This document shows positions 55,030-64,000 of a stretch of 64,000 nucleotides of DNA, one piece after another (position 1 is the first letter of the stretch; the number at the start of each line of letters is the position of its first letter). Origin of the DNA: Manduca sexta. Taxonomy: Eukaryota > Arthropoda > Insecta > Lepidoptera > Sphingidae. Location of the stretch: the NCBI RefSeq assembly GCF_014839805.1, contig NC_051136.1, positions 3,348,001-3,412,000 on the forward strand, in the 5' to 3' direction. The position numbers were made by a program, and so were the translations under genes. The notes beneath the pieces were generated by a model. That model was not told the DNA's origin. It did not search any database and worked only from the letters and a program-made list of their open reading frames with translations.

Positions 55030-55268
55030 GGTTTTTTTTATTGCTTTAATAAGCAAACGAGCAAGCGGTCTACCAGATGATAAGCGAAATCCGCTGCCTA
55101 TGGACTTTGCAATGCCCGAGGCACAGTCAAACCCTTGCCTACCGGGAGGTGAACACTCATTTAAAGAAGGACAAGTCATAGTAGTCAGAGAACACCGATG
55201 CAGGGAGTTCTTCATTCCAAATTTTGCATGTGTGCGGTGAAAAGGAGCAATGAAAACGCACCGAAAAG
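55030..55268 (-). mobile_element. Family K LINE 3' end
   Basis: The poly-T start, 'attgctttaataagcaaacg', 'gataagcgaaatccgctgcc', 'caatgcccgaggcacagtca', 'cttgcctaccgggaggtgaa' and 'gaacaccgatgcagggagtt' match the order of a well-known lepidopteran non-LTR 3' region on its minus strand. The first 60 bases resemble the end of family B, so B and K may share a 3' end recognised by related machinery. Open frames of 112 (plus) and 171 (minus) codons cross this element and are not called genes. Confidence 0.65.
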
Positions 55269-55581
55269 GTTTCTTTAAATGTGGCAAAAAGTAGCAATTT
55301 AATAACAAATTATCATAAACCTATTATTTTGTATGTTACCTTGAATTACTATATGCTAATACTATGTTTATAGATAAAATCACTGTTATATCAGTGAAAC
55401 ATCTAATCTCCGTAACAATAGCTGTACAGAGAAATCAATTACTAACAATAGGAAAACACTGACCGATAATTAGCAACCATTACGTGTGGGGTGGCCATTG
55501 GAGCGGATGAAATCTCTATTGAGAAGCTGCGTCTTTCAGAGATTAACTATGTAGCAATTTCTCATCTTGTGTATCATCGCG

Positions 55582-55630
55582 TATATAAGGCAGGCAGTCA
55601 GTCTTTATATTCAAATGTATTGGGTAAGTA
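55582..55630 (+). promoter_or_regulatory. Promoter-like TATA/initiator cluster next to a donor site
   Basis: TATATAAG (55582-55589), GTCAGTC (55597-55603) and ATGTATTGG|GTAAGTAT (ATG at 55615) lie within 50 bases. The arrangement resembles short first exons of lepidopteran structural-protein genes. However, the TATA-to-initiator distance (18 bases) is shorter than normal, and a SINE begins only 80 bases further on. Weak evidence. Confidence 0.2.
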
Positions 55631-55692
55631 TATCTCTGTATGGTTCCTACCACGTACCTATATGCTAGTACTATTGGATTCTAGTATAAAGA

Positions 55693-55913
55693 ACATTTAG
55701 TGAATAATAATAATATCAGCCCTGTATTATATACTGTCTCACTGTTGGGATCGGGCCTCCTCTACTACTGAGAGGGATTAGGCCTGAGTCCATCACGCTG
55801 AACGGTGCAGGAAAACATCGCGAGGAAACCTGCATACCTAAAATTCTCTATAGGAATTTTCGAGGGTGTGTAGTCTATTAATCCGCACTTGGCCAGCGTG
55901 GTGGACATTTAGT
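55693..55913 (-). mobile_element. SINE family A with 5' inversion and 9-bp target duplication
   Basis: ACATTTAGT flanks the locus (55693-55701, 55905-55913). The 3' half (55703-55800) is in minus orientation and stops at GTCCATCACGCTG. The next segment (55801-55909, AACGGTGCAGGAAAACATCG to CCAGCGTGGTGGAC) is the upstream body in the opposite orientation. The two segments overlap by about 13 consensus bases at the junction. The tRNA head is absent. This is the structure expected from twin priming during target-primed reverse transcription. Confidence 0.88.
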
Positions 55914-56117
55914 CAAGCGTGAATGTAATTACATTAGTATCAGATCGTAGGTGGACAGAAATACCACATATTGACCAATACTGGAAACATGGCTTTATTA
56001 TTCAGAGGAATGTCTTTGGCCTAATATGAGTTGGAAAACACATACACTCAGTTAAGCAAATATTGATCCAAAGCCATACGCAAGTAAATGAAATAATCTA
56101 ATTACTTTTAGATTACC

Positions 56118-56434
56118 GTCAGATTGGTGGTAGGTCTCTGATATGTGAGAGTCCGCCTGGGAAGGTAACACTATAATGTCTATTTCTGCCGCCAAGCAGC
56201 AGTGTGTAGTCACTGTTATATTTCGTTTTAAAGGACATTGTAGCCAGTGTAACAACTGGACATAATAAGACTGTCTCAGGTTGGCAAGCACAGTAAAATA
56301 CCAAACAATACTTTGTAATTTTTGAATTACAATTCTTTGGAATTGGATGATGTTTCTATTGCTTATGGGTGATCGTATCGCTTATCATTAGGTGAAAAGT
56401 AAGCTCGTCTCGTCATTCAAAGCAATAAAAAAAA
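56118..56434 (+). mobile_element. Family B, full length
   Basis: 'attggtggtaggtctctgat', 'gtccgcctgggaaggtaaca', 'gccgccaagcagcagtgtgt', 'ggacattgtagccagtgtaa', 'gcaagcacagtaaaatacca' and a poly-A tail. A local duplication ('ttgtaatttttgaattacaattc') adds about 20 bases in the middle. Confidence 0.88.
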
Positions 56435-56719
56435 GATTGGTTTTGTTTGACTATATTCTGAAATCATGTTTCTTCTTACAGCTTAATTTACTTCGTTTCA
56501 CACATTGTACAATTTACCACGTTACTTGTTCACAGTACTAGTGCATAATGGGTCAAAGTGATTCGCACCCAAGAGACATGTTTAGGAACCAGTTGGATCT
56601 AGTTAGATCAAAGGACTGCACAGCAATTACGAGTCGTGACGGTCTATCAGTTAGCTCGGGTTGTACTTACGTTGGATATACGTGGCTTCAGAGCTATCTG
56701 TACATAGATTCATTTAATT

Positions 56720-56825
56720 CAATCAAGCCGGCATAATTGAGTCGGCTGGCGAGGATTAATCAGGTATCGTCAATCGATTTTAAACGCTATCCCTTACTAT
56801 TAGGTGAAAATTTGTCACTTTGCTC
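56720..56825 (+). mobile_element. Family C fragment, diverged
   Basis: 'atcaagccggcataattgag', 'tcggctggcgaggattaatc' and 'gaaaatttgtcactttgctc' keep the C order. Confidence 0.65.
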
Positions 56826-57799
56826 TGCTAAAATTATATCTTGAAAAATATAAGCGATGCTAAAAATATACTGCTAGATGAACTATTTAATATAATATTA
56901 AAATAAGTATTTCATTGTGATAGAATCTTGTCAAAGTAAAGAATAAATTCCCGACCGAGGTAGAGTTCACAATTTTCTAAATTTAAATTCATGAATAATT
57001 TTTTTTTGGTTGATTTTAATTATTATATATTTGTAAAATCAGAAAGAGGTGATAATTTAAATAGATTTTCTCCTCCTATTTTTCAGTTTTTAATTCTAAA
57101 ATTTAAAGCGCTCCCAGTCCCACCCAATATCTTCAATCAAAATATATTTTTTTTTTATCTAAAATAGAGTAAACTTAAAGTCTATTTCAGTGAAGAAAAA
57201 CGATTGTTCATATGGACACAAAACTTTAAAACCAATTAAAAATGATGACTTCGTTTAACTATTTTTGTGATGGACTGTATGTATGAAAATGCCACACTAA
57301 AATCCCATCACAAAAAAGCCCCTACAAAATCTAAAAGTATTTCATATAAGTCAATGTAAGAAAAAGGCATTGTAAGGAAATAAGTAGCTCCCTCGAGTGC
57401 TACCGCGTTAACCGCGCGCCTTCCGGCTTACTAATCAGTGCGGCGTTCCTGGAACTTCTGTCTTCGTGGAATCTTTATCACTTCCTAGTTTCAGTTTCTA
57501 TGTTTTATTCTATTCGTTCTTGGCAACTTTAGGCCGTTAATAAATTCTGGAGTGGTTTTTTCAATTAATGAGTTTTATGCAAAAACAATATTTAAGAAAA
57601 ACACATAAATTAATGAAAATCATACAAAGGACGTTTAGATGTATCTCTTGATAATGTGTGGCCGTAGCTAAAACGCTTTCTTACAATTGTTAAGCTAATA
57701 TAAAACAATAATATTTGTGGAAATTACATTATCCAAGCGATATATACTTACAAATATGAAGTAATAGTGTATAGGTGTGGGATATGTTTTATGTAATAA
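56826..57799. other. Repeat-poor; CpG-richer patch at 57385-57480
   Basis: 57385-57480 ('gctaccgcgttaaccgcgcg' to 'gaacttctgtcttcgtgg') stands out in composition and is not a repeat seen elsewhere here. It may be regulatory or an exon remnant, but no frame with splice sites supports it. Confidence 0.3.
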
Positions 57800-58120
57800 A
57801 ATAATAATATCAGCCCTGTATTATTTACTGTCCCACTGCTGGGCATAGGCTTCCTCTACCACTGAGAGGGATTAAGCCTAGTCCACCATGCTTGCCTGGT
57901 TCGCATTGGTAGACGTCACACATCCTCAAAATTCCTACCGAGAACTTCTCAAGTATGCAGGTTCCCTCACGATGTTTTCCTTCCCCGTTCAAGCAAGAAA
58001 TAGTTCACAAAGAATATACACATAATTTTTGCAAAAGTCAGAGGTGTGTGCCCTTGGGATTTGAACCTGCGGACAAATGTCTCGGCAGTCCGATGTACAC
58101 CCAACTAGGCTATCCCCGCT
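57800..58120 (-). mobile_element. SINE family A, full length, diverged
   Basis: All segments are present on the minus strand: head 'agcggggatagcctagttgg', B box GGTTCAAATCCC, tail 'cagggctgatattattatt'. About 10% scattered differences from the 32.95 kb copy mark it as older. Confidence 0.9.
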
Positions 58121-58162
58121 TGCGGGATATTTTGGTCCATATATAATTCAATTTACCTATAA

Positions 58163-58240
58163 AAAACGTTCCTGTGATTATTCATAGGTCTTCTAAGGTA
58201 TGCGAACTTTTTAGCATCTATTTTGATATAATATTTTCCT
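58163..58240. repeat. Family P repeat, copy 1
   Basis: 'acgttcctgtgattattcat', 'aggtcttctaaggtatgcga' and 'actttttagcatctattttg' recur at 59505-59580 with a few changes. Strand and class are unknown. Confidence 0.7.
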
Positions 58241-58282
58241 TTGTATTAAGAAACATAGCTCATGCTCAAATGACAAAATCGA

Positions 58283-58511
58283 TGGCTCCTAAGTAAACTA
58301 AAAAAATTGCAACATTCACTTTTTTAACGTTTCGTTATCTAGGTACTATTTACTACCTAAACCAATACAAAAAGTTAGTAAATGATTTATAAGTTTTTTT
58401 TTTCGTTTATTAACTTTTGAATCAAATGAGTTTGATAGTAAATAATTCCGTTATAATGAAACGCAATAAGTGAATATCTCTATTTTTCGACATAGTTTAC
58501 TTAGTAGCCAT
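58283..58511. mobile_element. Diverged 229-bp hairpin, possible old MITE
   Basis: ATGGCTCCTAAGTAAACTA at the left end pairs with the complement of TAGTTTACTTAGTAGCCAT at the right. Further blocks pair inward (CATTCACTT, GTTTCGTTAT, TACTATTTACTACC, AAAAGTTAGTAAA), giving arms of about 110 bases. No target duplication is evident. Confidence 0.55.
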
Positions 58512-59059
58512 AGAAATATCAAACTCGCCCCACAAAATCACAAACGTAAATCCTACAATCTATATAACGTAGATTGACCACCATAATTACATGATATGAC
58601 TCCTACGTGGCACGTATACATTAGCCGGGGATTATCCCGATCTCTATAGATTCAGCGACGGGCCTAATCGGATTGTCGTGGCAACTTCGACGTAGCGAGA
58701 AATGGCGCTGGTTTTCTCGACTTTTGTTTAGTGTTTTTAAGGATTTTTATTTGTAAACTGTTGATTATTTTAGAGTCGTTATGGTATATGATTTTTTTTC
58801 TGTGTTAATTAATAATAAAGAGGAAAATAAAATAAGCGATATCTGTAAAACTTGGCAGCATTTATAATACTATTATTGAGAACCCGTTGATTGGAGGCTG
58901 TATGATTTTGATGTAAAAATATATAGAAGCACTATTAATTCTTGCTATTGCTGAGAAGTAGTCAAAATCTTGTACGAGTATGTTTGTATTGGGAGACGCA
59001 ACACGCCTAATACTTACTTAAAAAACCGCTACAAGTACGTCGAATTATTTATGTTTTTT
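58512..59059. other. No repeat recognised; CpG-richer patch at 58600-58720
   Basis: The patch ('cctacgtggcacgtatacat' to 'gagaaatggcgctggttttc') is compositionally distinct. No supported exon. Confidence 0.3.
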
Positions 59060-59167
59060 TTTTATTTAAATTAAACTAATTTTCCGGATTCTATCGCGGT
59101 TTTTTGGATTTTATTTTTCTCCCAACGTTTCGAAGACTTTGCAGCCTTCATGGTCACGGGGGGACTT
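59060..59167 (+). mobile_element. Family E repeat
   Basis: 'aaactaattttccggattct', 'atcgcggttttttggatttt', 'ctcccaacgtttcgaagact' and 'ttgcagccttcatggtcacg'. The core is almost identical to the 24.46 kb copy. Confidence 0.75.
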
Positions 59168-59504
59168 TTTTTTTATTTCAAATTTACATAAGAAACCCTC
59201 TTAGTAGTATTTAATACATAAGTATTACTATCGGGTATAAACCCGATCTCTCTGTGATGTCAGATCCATTTTTCTAAGTTATCTTTAAAATTTTACTAAA
59301 AAGTAATTGAAGATATTACCCATCTCAGCTATCATATTATAAAAATTGTGGTAACTGCGAAATTTAATATCTAGTTTATATTAATGTCAAATTTTAGTAT
59401 GATACCTCGAATTTTTTATTAGATTATCTTAACGGTGAAAATCTTAATAAACAACTTGACATTTCATATTATGGGCTTAGCTTGGAGTACAGTTTAAATA
59501 ACCT
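59168..59504. other. AT-rich, possible unclassified repeat at 59170-59280
   Basis: A T-rich leader followed by 'aagaaaccctcttagtagta' and 'gggtataaacccgatctctc' (with a GGGT-ATAA-ACCC mini-palindrome) looks repeat-derived. No second copy is in the window. Confidence 0.3.
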
Positions 59505-59580
59505 ACGACGAGCGTTCCTGTGATTATTGACAGGTCTTCTAAGAAACGCGGAATTTTTAGGCATCTATTTTTGTATATTT
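59505..59580. repeat. Family P repeat, copy 2
   Basis: 'gagcgttcctgtgattattg', 'acaggtcttctaagaaacgc' and 'ggcatctatttttgtatatt' align with 58163-58240. Confidence 0.7.
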
Positions 59581-59699
59581 TGCCGTATTTAGTTAGTGGG
59601 TTGAGTTTCAGCCGCTTGTCGACGTTTGACTCATTTATTATGGCTCATTTTAATTTGAAGTAAATTCTGTAGTTATAAATACAAAGAATTTTTTTTTTA

Positions 59700-59792
59700 A
59701 GTATACGCGAACGTTAGACATTGAAATAAAACTATTTTATTATTATTTTATTCCGACGTTTCGGGGACAGCGGCCTGGTTACGGGGCGACGG
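59700..59792 (+). mobile_element. Family E repeat, variant core
   Basis: 'gtatacgcgaacgttagaca', 'ttgaaataaaactattttat', 'attccgacgtttcggggaca' and 'gcggcctggttacggggcga'. It keeps the framework of E, but its core lacks the GAAGACTTTGC block. Confidence 0.6.
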
Positions 59793-59925
59793 TTAAAGAA
59801 AAAATCGGAGGAATGTGAAATACATCCAATTATCAGCCAGACCTACACAGTTGGATCTAAACCCCTCTAATTAAAATAGAAATAGCCCGTGACTCGACTA
59901 GTAGTGTATATTATTATTTAACAGA

Positions 59926-60100
59926 GTGCAACTACTGGACATAATAAGACTTAACATCTCATGTCTCAGGATGGCGAGCGCAGTGGAATACAAATACGTT
60001 CTTATTCAAGGTGTTGGATAGTGTTTCTACTGTTTATGGGCGGTCGTATCGCTTATCATCAGAAGAATGGCAAGCTCGTCCCGTCAAAGCAATAAAAAAA
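59926..60100 (+). mobile_element. Family B, 5' truncated
   Basis: 'gtgcaactactggacataat', 'catgtctcaggatggcgagc', 'atgggcggtcgtatcgctta', 'ggcaagctcgtcccgtcaaa' and a poly-A tail. Confidence 0.9.
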
Positions 60101-60612
60101 CACTAAACGTAAGGTAAACTGCCGCGAAATACACAAAAACGCGTCATGAGTTTTTCCAAATACTCATATGCCTCAAATGTGTTCATTCACATCTTTTTAA
60201 AACCCCTGCCATAGGCACGTGTAACAATGCGTTGAAATTCAATAATTCATACCGGCTGAATGTAGACGTCGCAGCGTCTCGGCGAAAAATGAAATAGCTA
60301 GTGGAAAAAATCCGGAACGCGGTCCCCAGTCAAACACATTATGCCCTTGTTTCTATTTGAAAAGGGAATGTTCAAATTGTTGAAGTGTCATACAGTAAAT
60401 GGGGTCCCGGATATCCGGGTCATTGGGTGCTCGAAACTTCACGGCACGTGTCTCAGAAAATATTCCGTCATGGCCACCTCACATGACGTATTAAATCTTT
60501 GTGAAATTCTATCTTGGACAGGTAGAAATTAGATCAGTGAAGTGTAGAATACATATATAATTTTATTCGTTTATAAACATAACATGCCACATACACAGTA
60601 TAAATTCTACAC
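60101..60612. other. GC-richer single-copy patch with a 14-bp palindrome
   Basis: 60230-60500 is richer in G+C and complex, and contains the perfect palindrome CCCGGATATCCGGG (60406-60419). A 63-codon frame (60341-60532) ends soon after ACAG|GTAGAAAT, but nothing in it is recognisable. Confidence 0.3.
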
Positions 60613-60933
60613 CACTGGTGGTAGGTCTCTCATATGTGAGAGTCCGCCTGGGTAGGTACCACCGCAATGTCTATTTTTACCGCCAAGGAGCAGTGTGTAA
60701 TCACTGTTAAGTCACTGTTGTATTCCACTTTGAAGAACATTGTAGCCATTGCAACTACTGGACATAATAAGACTTAACATCTCATGTCTCAGGATGGCGA
60801 GTGCAATGGAATACCAAACCATACTTTGTAATTACAGTTATTGGATGGTGGTTCTATTGTTTATGGGTGGTCGTATAGCTTACCACCATGCGAACGGCAA
60901 ACTCAACTTATCATTCAAAGCAATTAAAAAAAA
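60613..60933 (+). mobile_element. Family B, full length
   Basis: 'cactggtggtaggtctctca', 'gagagtccgcctgggtaggt', 'accaccgcaatgtctatttt', 'catgtctcaggatggcgagt', 'catgcgaacggcaaactcaa' and a poly-A tail. The frame LRMASAMEYQTILC continues open for 72 codons, homologous to frames in the 29.76 and 62.04 kb copies. Confidence 0.92.
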
Positions 60934-61233
60934 CAAGTTACAAGTCTTATATTTTGGATTTACGTAAAAATAAGAGACTTTAAATGCGAGAATATCTAAA
61001 TACGTCAGTTAATTGTTTGCGTGCAAGGATCAAAAGACGTATTCCTCATTTTAAAAGTTCATATCACCCACGTCAAACTGTGCAGGCGAACAGCGTGAGT
61101 TGACAAACACACCTTTGTATCTATTGTGAAGTACTTCGCATGAATAATGAAGGAAAAAATCATGCATACCTGAATAACTGAGTTGTTTGTAAAGATATTA
61201 AGGGTGGTCTACACACGCGTATTAGAACAACAA

Positions 61234-61283
61234 AGAACAAAATATCGAACTTCTATTACGATAGAAGTTCGATATTTTGTTCT
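61234..61283. repeat. Perfect 23-bp palindromic hairpin, 4-base loop
   Basis: AGAACAAAATATCGAACTTC plus TAT (61234-61256) is followed by TACG (61257-61260) and its exact reverse complement (61261-61283). It lies in low-repeat sequence just after 'agggtggtctacacacgcgt'. Confidence 0.97.
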
Positions 61284-62035
61284 ACTTGACTTACGAGTCA
61301 GTGAGTTAAGATGCTATTAAATAAGTTATATTCAAAGACATTATACAGTATATTTAGTTATAGATCGGACGTCAAGACCACATTTGTATTCGAAAACTTA
61401 TTACTAATTGGTAATAAGACTTTTGTCTTATTTGAAATGTCCGTGTGAGAAGATGTCATAGCGTCTTTAGATATTAATAAAAAAATAACATATTTCCAGA
61501 AAATCACTTATATGCGTATTAAAATCATGCAAACCAAGATATTATGGAAAATATTAAGTATTTTACATTGTTTTGCTTATGCATAGTAGATCGAGTAACC
61601 ATCGCATGAGCGCAAATTCTTGTATGACAATCTTGCCAAAGTCCGCTCTATATAATCTTAGAACTCTGGTTATATTTAATACTTCTTAAATATAATGCCA
61701 CTAGATCAAAGCGATGTTTCTTAACATTTGAGATCATAATTTCTCTCATTTATATTCTTTAAGAGTACCATCAAAATATATCATCTCTATAAAATTGTTT
61801 ATAAATTCCAAGTCTAACGGAGTATCAAATACAGTTAATGGGAATACACAAGTTTAGTTTTCTCGTTAACAAGGCTATAATAAACCAGATTACGCCTAAG
61901 TCTGGTCACGGACGTGACTTGCCCTCCGAACTAACAAGTTAAGAGGGAAAAACGCCACGGACACTTGCATTGTATAATAAAATAATTTAATATACAGTTG
62001 ATAATTATTGTAATGAAATTAATTTTTCAATGTGT
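61284..62035. other. No recognised repeat
   Basis: AT-rich single-copy DNA. 61895-61970 is GC-richer and weakly resembles 4870-4915 ('aactaacaag', 'aacgccac'), too short to interpret. Confidence 0.3.
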
Positions 62036-62686
62036 TTTTTTATTTCTTTGAATGACGAGATGAGTTTGCCGTTCACCTGGTGGTAAGCGATATGATCGCC
62101 TATAAAAAGTAAAAACACTATCAAACACCTTGCATTACTAAGTAATAATAATAATAATAATATCAGCCCTGTATTATATACTTGCCCACTGCTGAGCACG
62201 GGCCTCCTCTATTACTGAGAGGGATTAGGCCTTAGTCCACCACGCTGGCCTAGTGCGGATTGGTAGACTTCACCTTCGAAATTCCTATAGAGAATTTCTC
62301 AGATGTGCAGGTTTCCTCACGATGTTTTCCTTCACCGTTAAAGCGAACGATAAATTCACAAGGAATACACACATGATTTTAGAAAAGTCAGAGGTGTGTG
62401 CCCTTGGGATTTGAACCTGCGGACATTCGTCTCGGCAGTCCGTTCCACATCAAACTAGGCTATCGCCGCTTTAACTAGCCGCATTACTAAGTATTTTTTG
62501 GTATTCCACTGCGCTCGCCATCCTGAGACATGAGATGTTAGTCTTATTATGTCCAGTTACACTGGCTACAGTGTCCTTCAAACCGGAACACAACAGTGAC
62601 TACACACAGCTGCTTGGCGGCAGAAACAGATATTGCGGTAGTACCTACCCAGGCGGACTCTCACATATGAGAGACCTACCATCAGT
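62036..62686 (-). mobile_element. Family B, full length, interrupted by a SINE A
   Basis: Part 1 (62036-62144) reads 'ttctttgaatgacgagatga' and 'agcgatatgatcgcctataa' to GCATTACTAAGTA. Part 2 (62481-62686) resumes at GCATTACTAAGTA with TTTTTTGGTATTCCACTGCG and runs to 'gagagacctaccatcagt'. Without the SINE the order is continuous and complete. Confidence 0.92.
62132..62493 (-). mobile_element. SINE family A, full length, 13-bp target duplication, nested in B
   Basis: GCATTACTAAGTA is perfectly duplicated (62132-62144, 62481-62493). The body is very close to the 32.95 kb and 27.28 kb copies, with both promoter boxes and a (TAA)n tail of at least six units, all signs of a recent insertion. Ten extra bases (ttaactagcc) lie between the head and the duplication. 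A short CACA deletion occurs in 'gacttcaccttcg'. Confidence 0.95.
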
Positions 62687-62845
62687 CAATTATAGTAGGT
62701 CTATATTTAGCAATGGAATTCCAAAGGTTGACAATGACAATTATGAAATTCACTTGGTAATTTATCTAGTAACGAGGCTAGCTAAAGATATTCAGAACTA
62801 AAATGAGTCTATTACAACCTTGGACCTTCAATCTTCTACAGAAGA

Positions 62846-63120
62846 TGGCTCGCTACAGTTTATCTTTCTTGGTGGTGATAACCTGTGTTTTGCAACAAGA
62901 TACCCCGGGGCCGCCCTGAATGCGCCGACGAAGGCCACCGTGGGTTTTGGTTGATGTGGGGCATATACAGGGGTAAGGACTCGGTCCAATTTTCGCTTGG
63001 ATGATGCAATACTCCCAGTATCTGCATTGGGCCGTAAGACCGGTGGAAACAACATAACCTTTCCATTCACCGCCCAGGCGGCGGTAGCGAAACCGCGTTA
63101 TTCACCCGCGAAAAAAGAGA
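62846..63120 (-). mobile_element. Family L: GC-richer LINE fragment
   Basis: Minus-strand reading: 'ttttttcgcgggtgaataac', 'gccgcctgggcggtgaatgg', 'caccggtcttacggcccaat', 'gcagatactgggagtattgc' and 'cccacggtggccttcgtcgg', then 'gccccggggtatcttgttgc'. It resembles the 5'/ORF1-proximal GC-rich region of lepidopteran non-LTR elements. Two overlapping minus frames of 68 and 80 codons (for example NGKVMLFPPVLRPNADTGSI) are probably remnants of its coding region. A short copy lies at 40102-40189. Confidence 0.65.
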
Positions 63121-63855
63121 TGACCTTTGTTAAATGTTAGTCTTATTTTATTTCCTAAGTTTAGTAATAAAGTAAGGTTGCAGATGCCTAACAATCCTCA
63201 TAGGCATTGATAGTTTCGGGGCTATAACCAAGGTGCCTTTTTACAATCAATAACGCTTATAAAAAAAAGATGTATTAGAATAACATACCGTATCGATAAA
63301 TCTATCGCTATGATATGTCATATTAATACATGTAGTTACCGTTAACGATTGTGGTAAGGCATCTACGACCTTCGATATAGTAGGTCTTCATAAGGCATGA
63401 TGATCAGTCAATATTAGGTGATCACAAAGCCCATTTTAGGGTGATAAAAATGAAGTGACAATAAAAAAAATATATACGAAAAAGTTATCTAGAATTTTTG
63501 CAATTATGCCTACAGTACGTTCGCAGTAATAACTAAAAATGAACATTTTTACATGATGCTATAACACTAACATCTTTTAATATTAAACTAGGACTGAATT
63601 GTTTATAAACCGGAGTGCAATGTTATTTTAACTGCATACTCTTAAAACAAAACGAAATATTCGATTAACAATCAGAATTTTTATGTGATGTAGTTTCAGT
63701 TTTATAAAAACATAGGCAGAATATCTTATGAACGGTTGTTTAATATAGAAAAGGAAGGTAAGAAAGAAAAATTGAGTATACTGGCGGTCTCAGTAATCAA
63801 AGCAAACTTATTCACAAATAAGCCGTAGTTGACCTACTTGGTCAATTACTTATCT
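63121..63855. other. No recognised feature
   Basis: AT-rich, with no repeat family or exon recognised. Confidence 0.4.
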
Positions 63856-64000
63856 TAATAATAATATTAGCCCTGTATTAGACTGTTCCAATGTTGGGCA
63901 CGGGTCTCCTTTATCACTGAGAGGGATTAAATCTCAGTCAACCACGCTGGCCAGCAGGCCAGTCAGCCGGTCAAAATTCCTATAGAGAACTTCTCAGGTA
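63856..64000 (-). mobile_element. SINE family A, cut by the window end
   Basis: 'aataataatattagccctgt', 'gggcacgggtctcctttatc', 'actgagagggattaaatctc' and 'aattcctatagagaacttct' caggta. An extra 'cagcaggccagtcagccggt' replaces the GCGGATTGGTAGACTT region. The head would lie beyond base 64000. Confidence 0.85.

Noticed and set aside
54793..55308. 171-codon minus-strand open frame (and a 112-codon plus frame)
   Set aside because: Both cross the family K repeat and AT-rich flanks, with no recognisable domain. They are shadows of a retroelement end.
62145..62162. TAA-repeat microsatellite as an independent feature
   Set aside because: It is the 3' tail of the SINE A at this locus; the other ATT/TAA runs next to A copies have the same origin.
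63856..64000. New SINE variant
   Set aside because: It is clearly family A with a local replacement, cut by the window end. Too little is visible to call a subfamily.

Overview
This window looks like nuclear DNA from a moth or butterfly (Lepidoptera). The evidence is the strong AT richness, the absence of compact operon-like coding, and the dense carpet of short retroelement copies. These include tRNA-headed SINEs ending in ATT-rich tails, LINE 3' ends with the 'CAGGCGAACGGCAAGCTCGT' type of 3' end, and RTE 3' ends with a GAT-repeat tail, all of which I associate with lepidopteran genomes. I cannot name the species. I found no complete protein-coding gene, no true tRNA or rRNA gene and no CRISPR array. 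The window reads as intergenic sequence and/or very long introns.

I use letters for families that I defined by comparing copies inside the window. A = tRNA-headed SINE, about 325 bp, ATT-rich tail (about 20 copies or fragments). B = poly-A-tailed non-LTR/SINE 3' end, about 320 bp. C = poly-A-tailed non-LTR 3' end, about 250 bp. D = second tRNA-headed SINE, about 245 bp. E = short repeat with a conserved CGTTTCGAAGACTTTGCAGC core, possibly Penelope-like. F = 'ACTAGCTTTTGCTCGC' LINE tail. G = 3' end of an RTE-type LINE encoding the reverse-transcriptase C-terminus. H, K, L, M, N, O and P = further repeat pieces. DNA-transposon material includes a TTAA-flanked MITE (18.5 kb), a 60-bp-TIR MITE (35.9 kb), a hairpin MITE split by a SINE (32.9-33.4 kb), two diverged hairpins (2.3 and 58.3 kb) and a TA-flanked 1.16 kb element (42.2-43.4 kb).

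Layout: 0-10 kb holds scattered F, G, D, A, B and C fragments and a GC-rich island at 8.0-8.6 kb. 10-20 kb holds SINE A and D copies with clear target-site duplications, a D-type fold-back at 11.4 kb, an RTE end at 17.0 kb and the TTAA MITE. 20-26 kb holds the best coding candidate, an isolated immunoglobulin-like exon ending at 21432 at a strong splice donor. 26-40 kb is SINE-rich, with three nested or composite loci. 40-46 kb holds a 93-bp minisatellite, the TA-flanked element and a CpG-richer candidate first exon near 44.66 kb. 46-64 kb is again a mosaic of A, B, C, D, E and F copies, including a SINE with a 5' inversion (55.7 kb) and a SINE inserted into a B copy (62.1 kb).

The richest biology is the insertion history. 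Target-site duplications of 9-15 bp, reciprocal nesting (B into A at 7.2 kb, A into B at 62.1 kb), an RTE inserted into a SINE, and a twin-priming-like inversion together indicate a shared target-primed reverse-transcription machinery and overlapping periods of activity.
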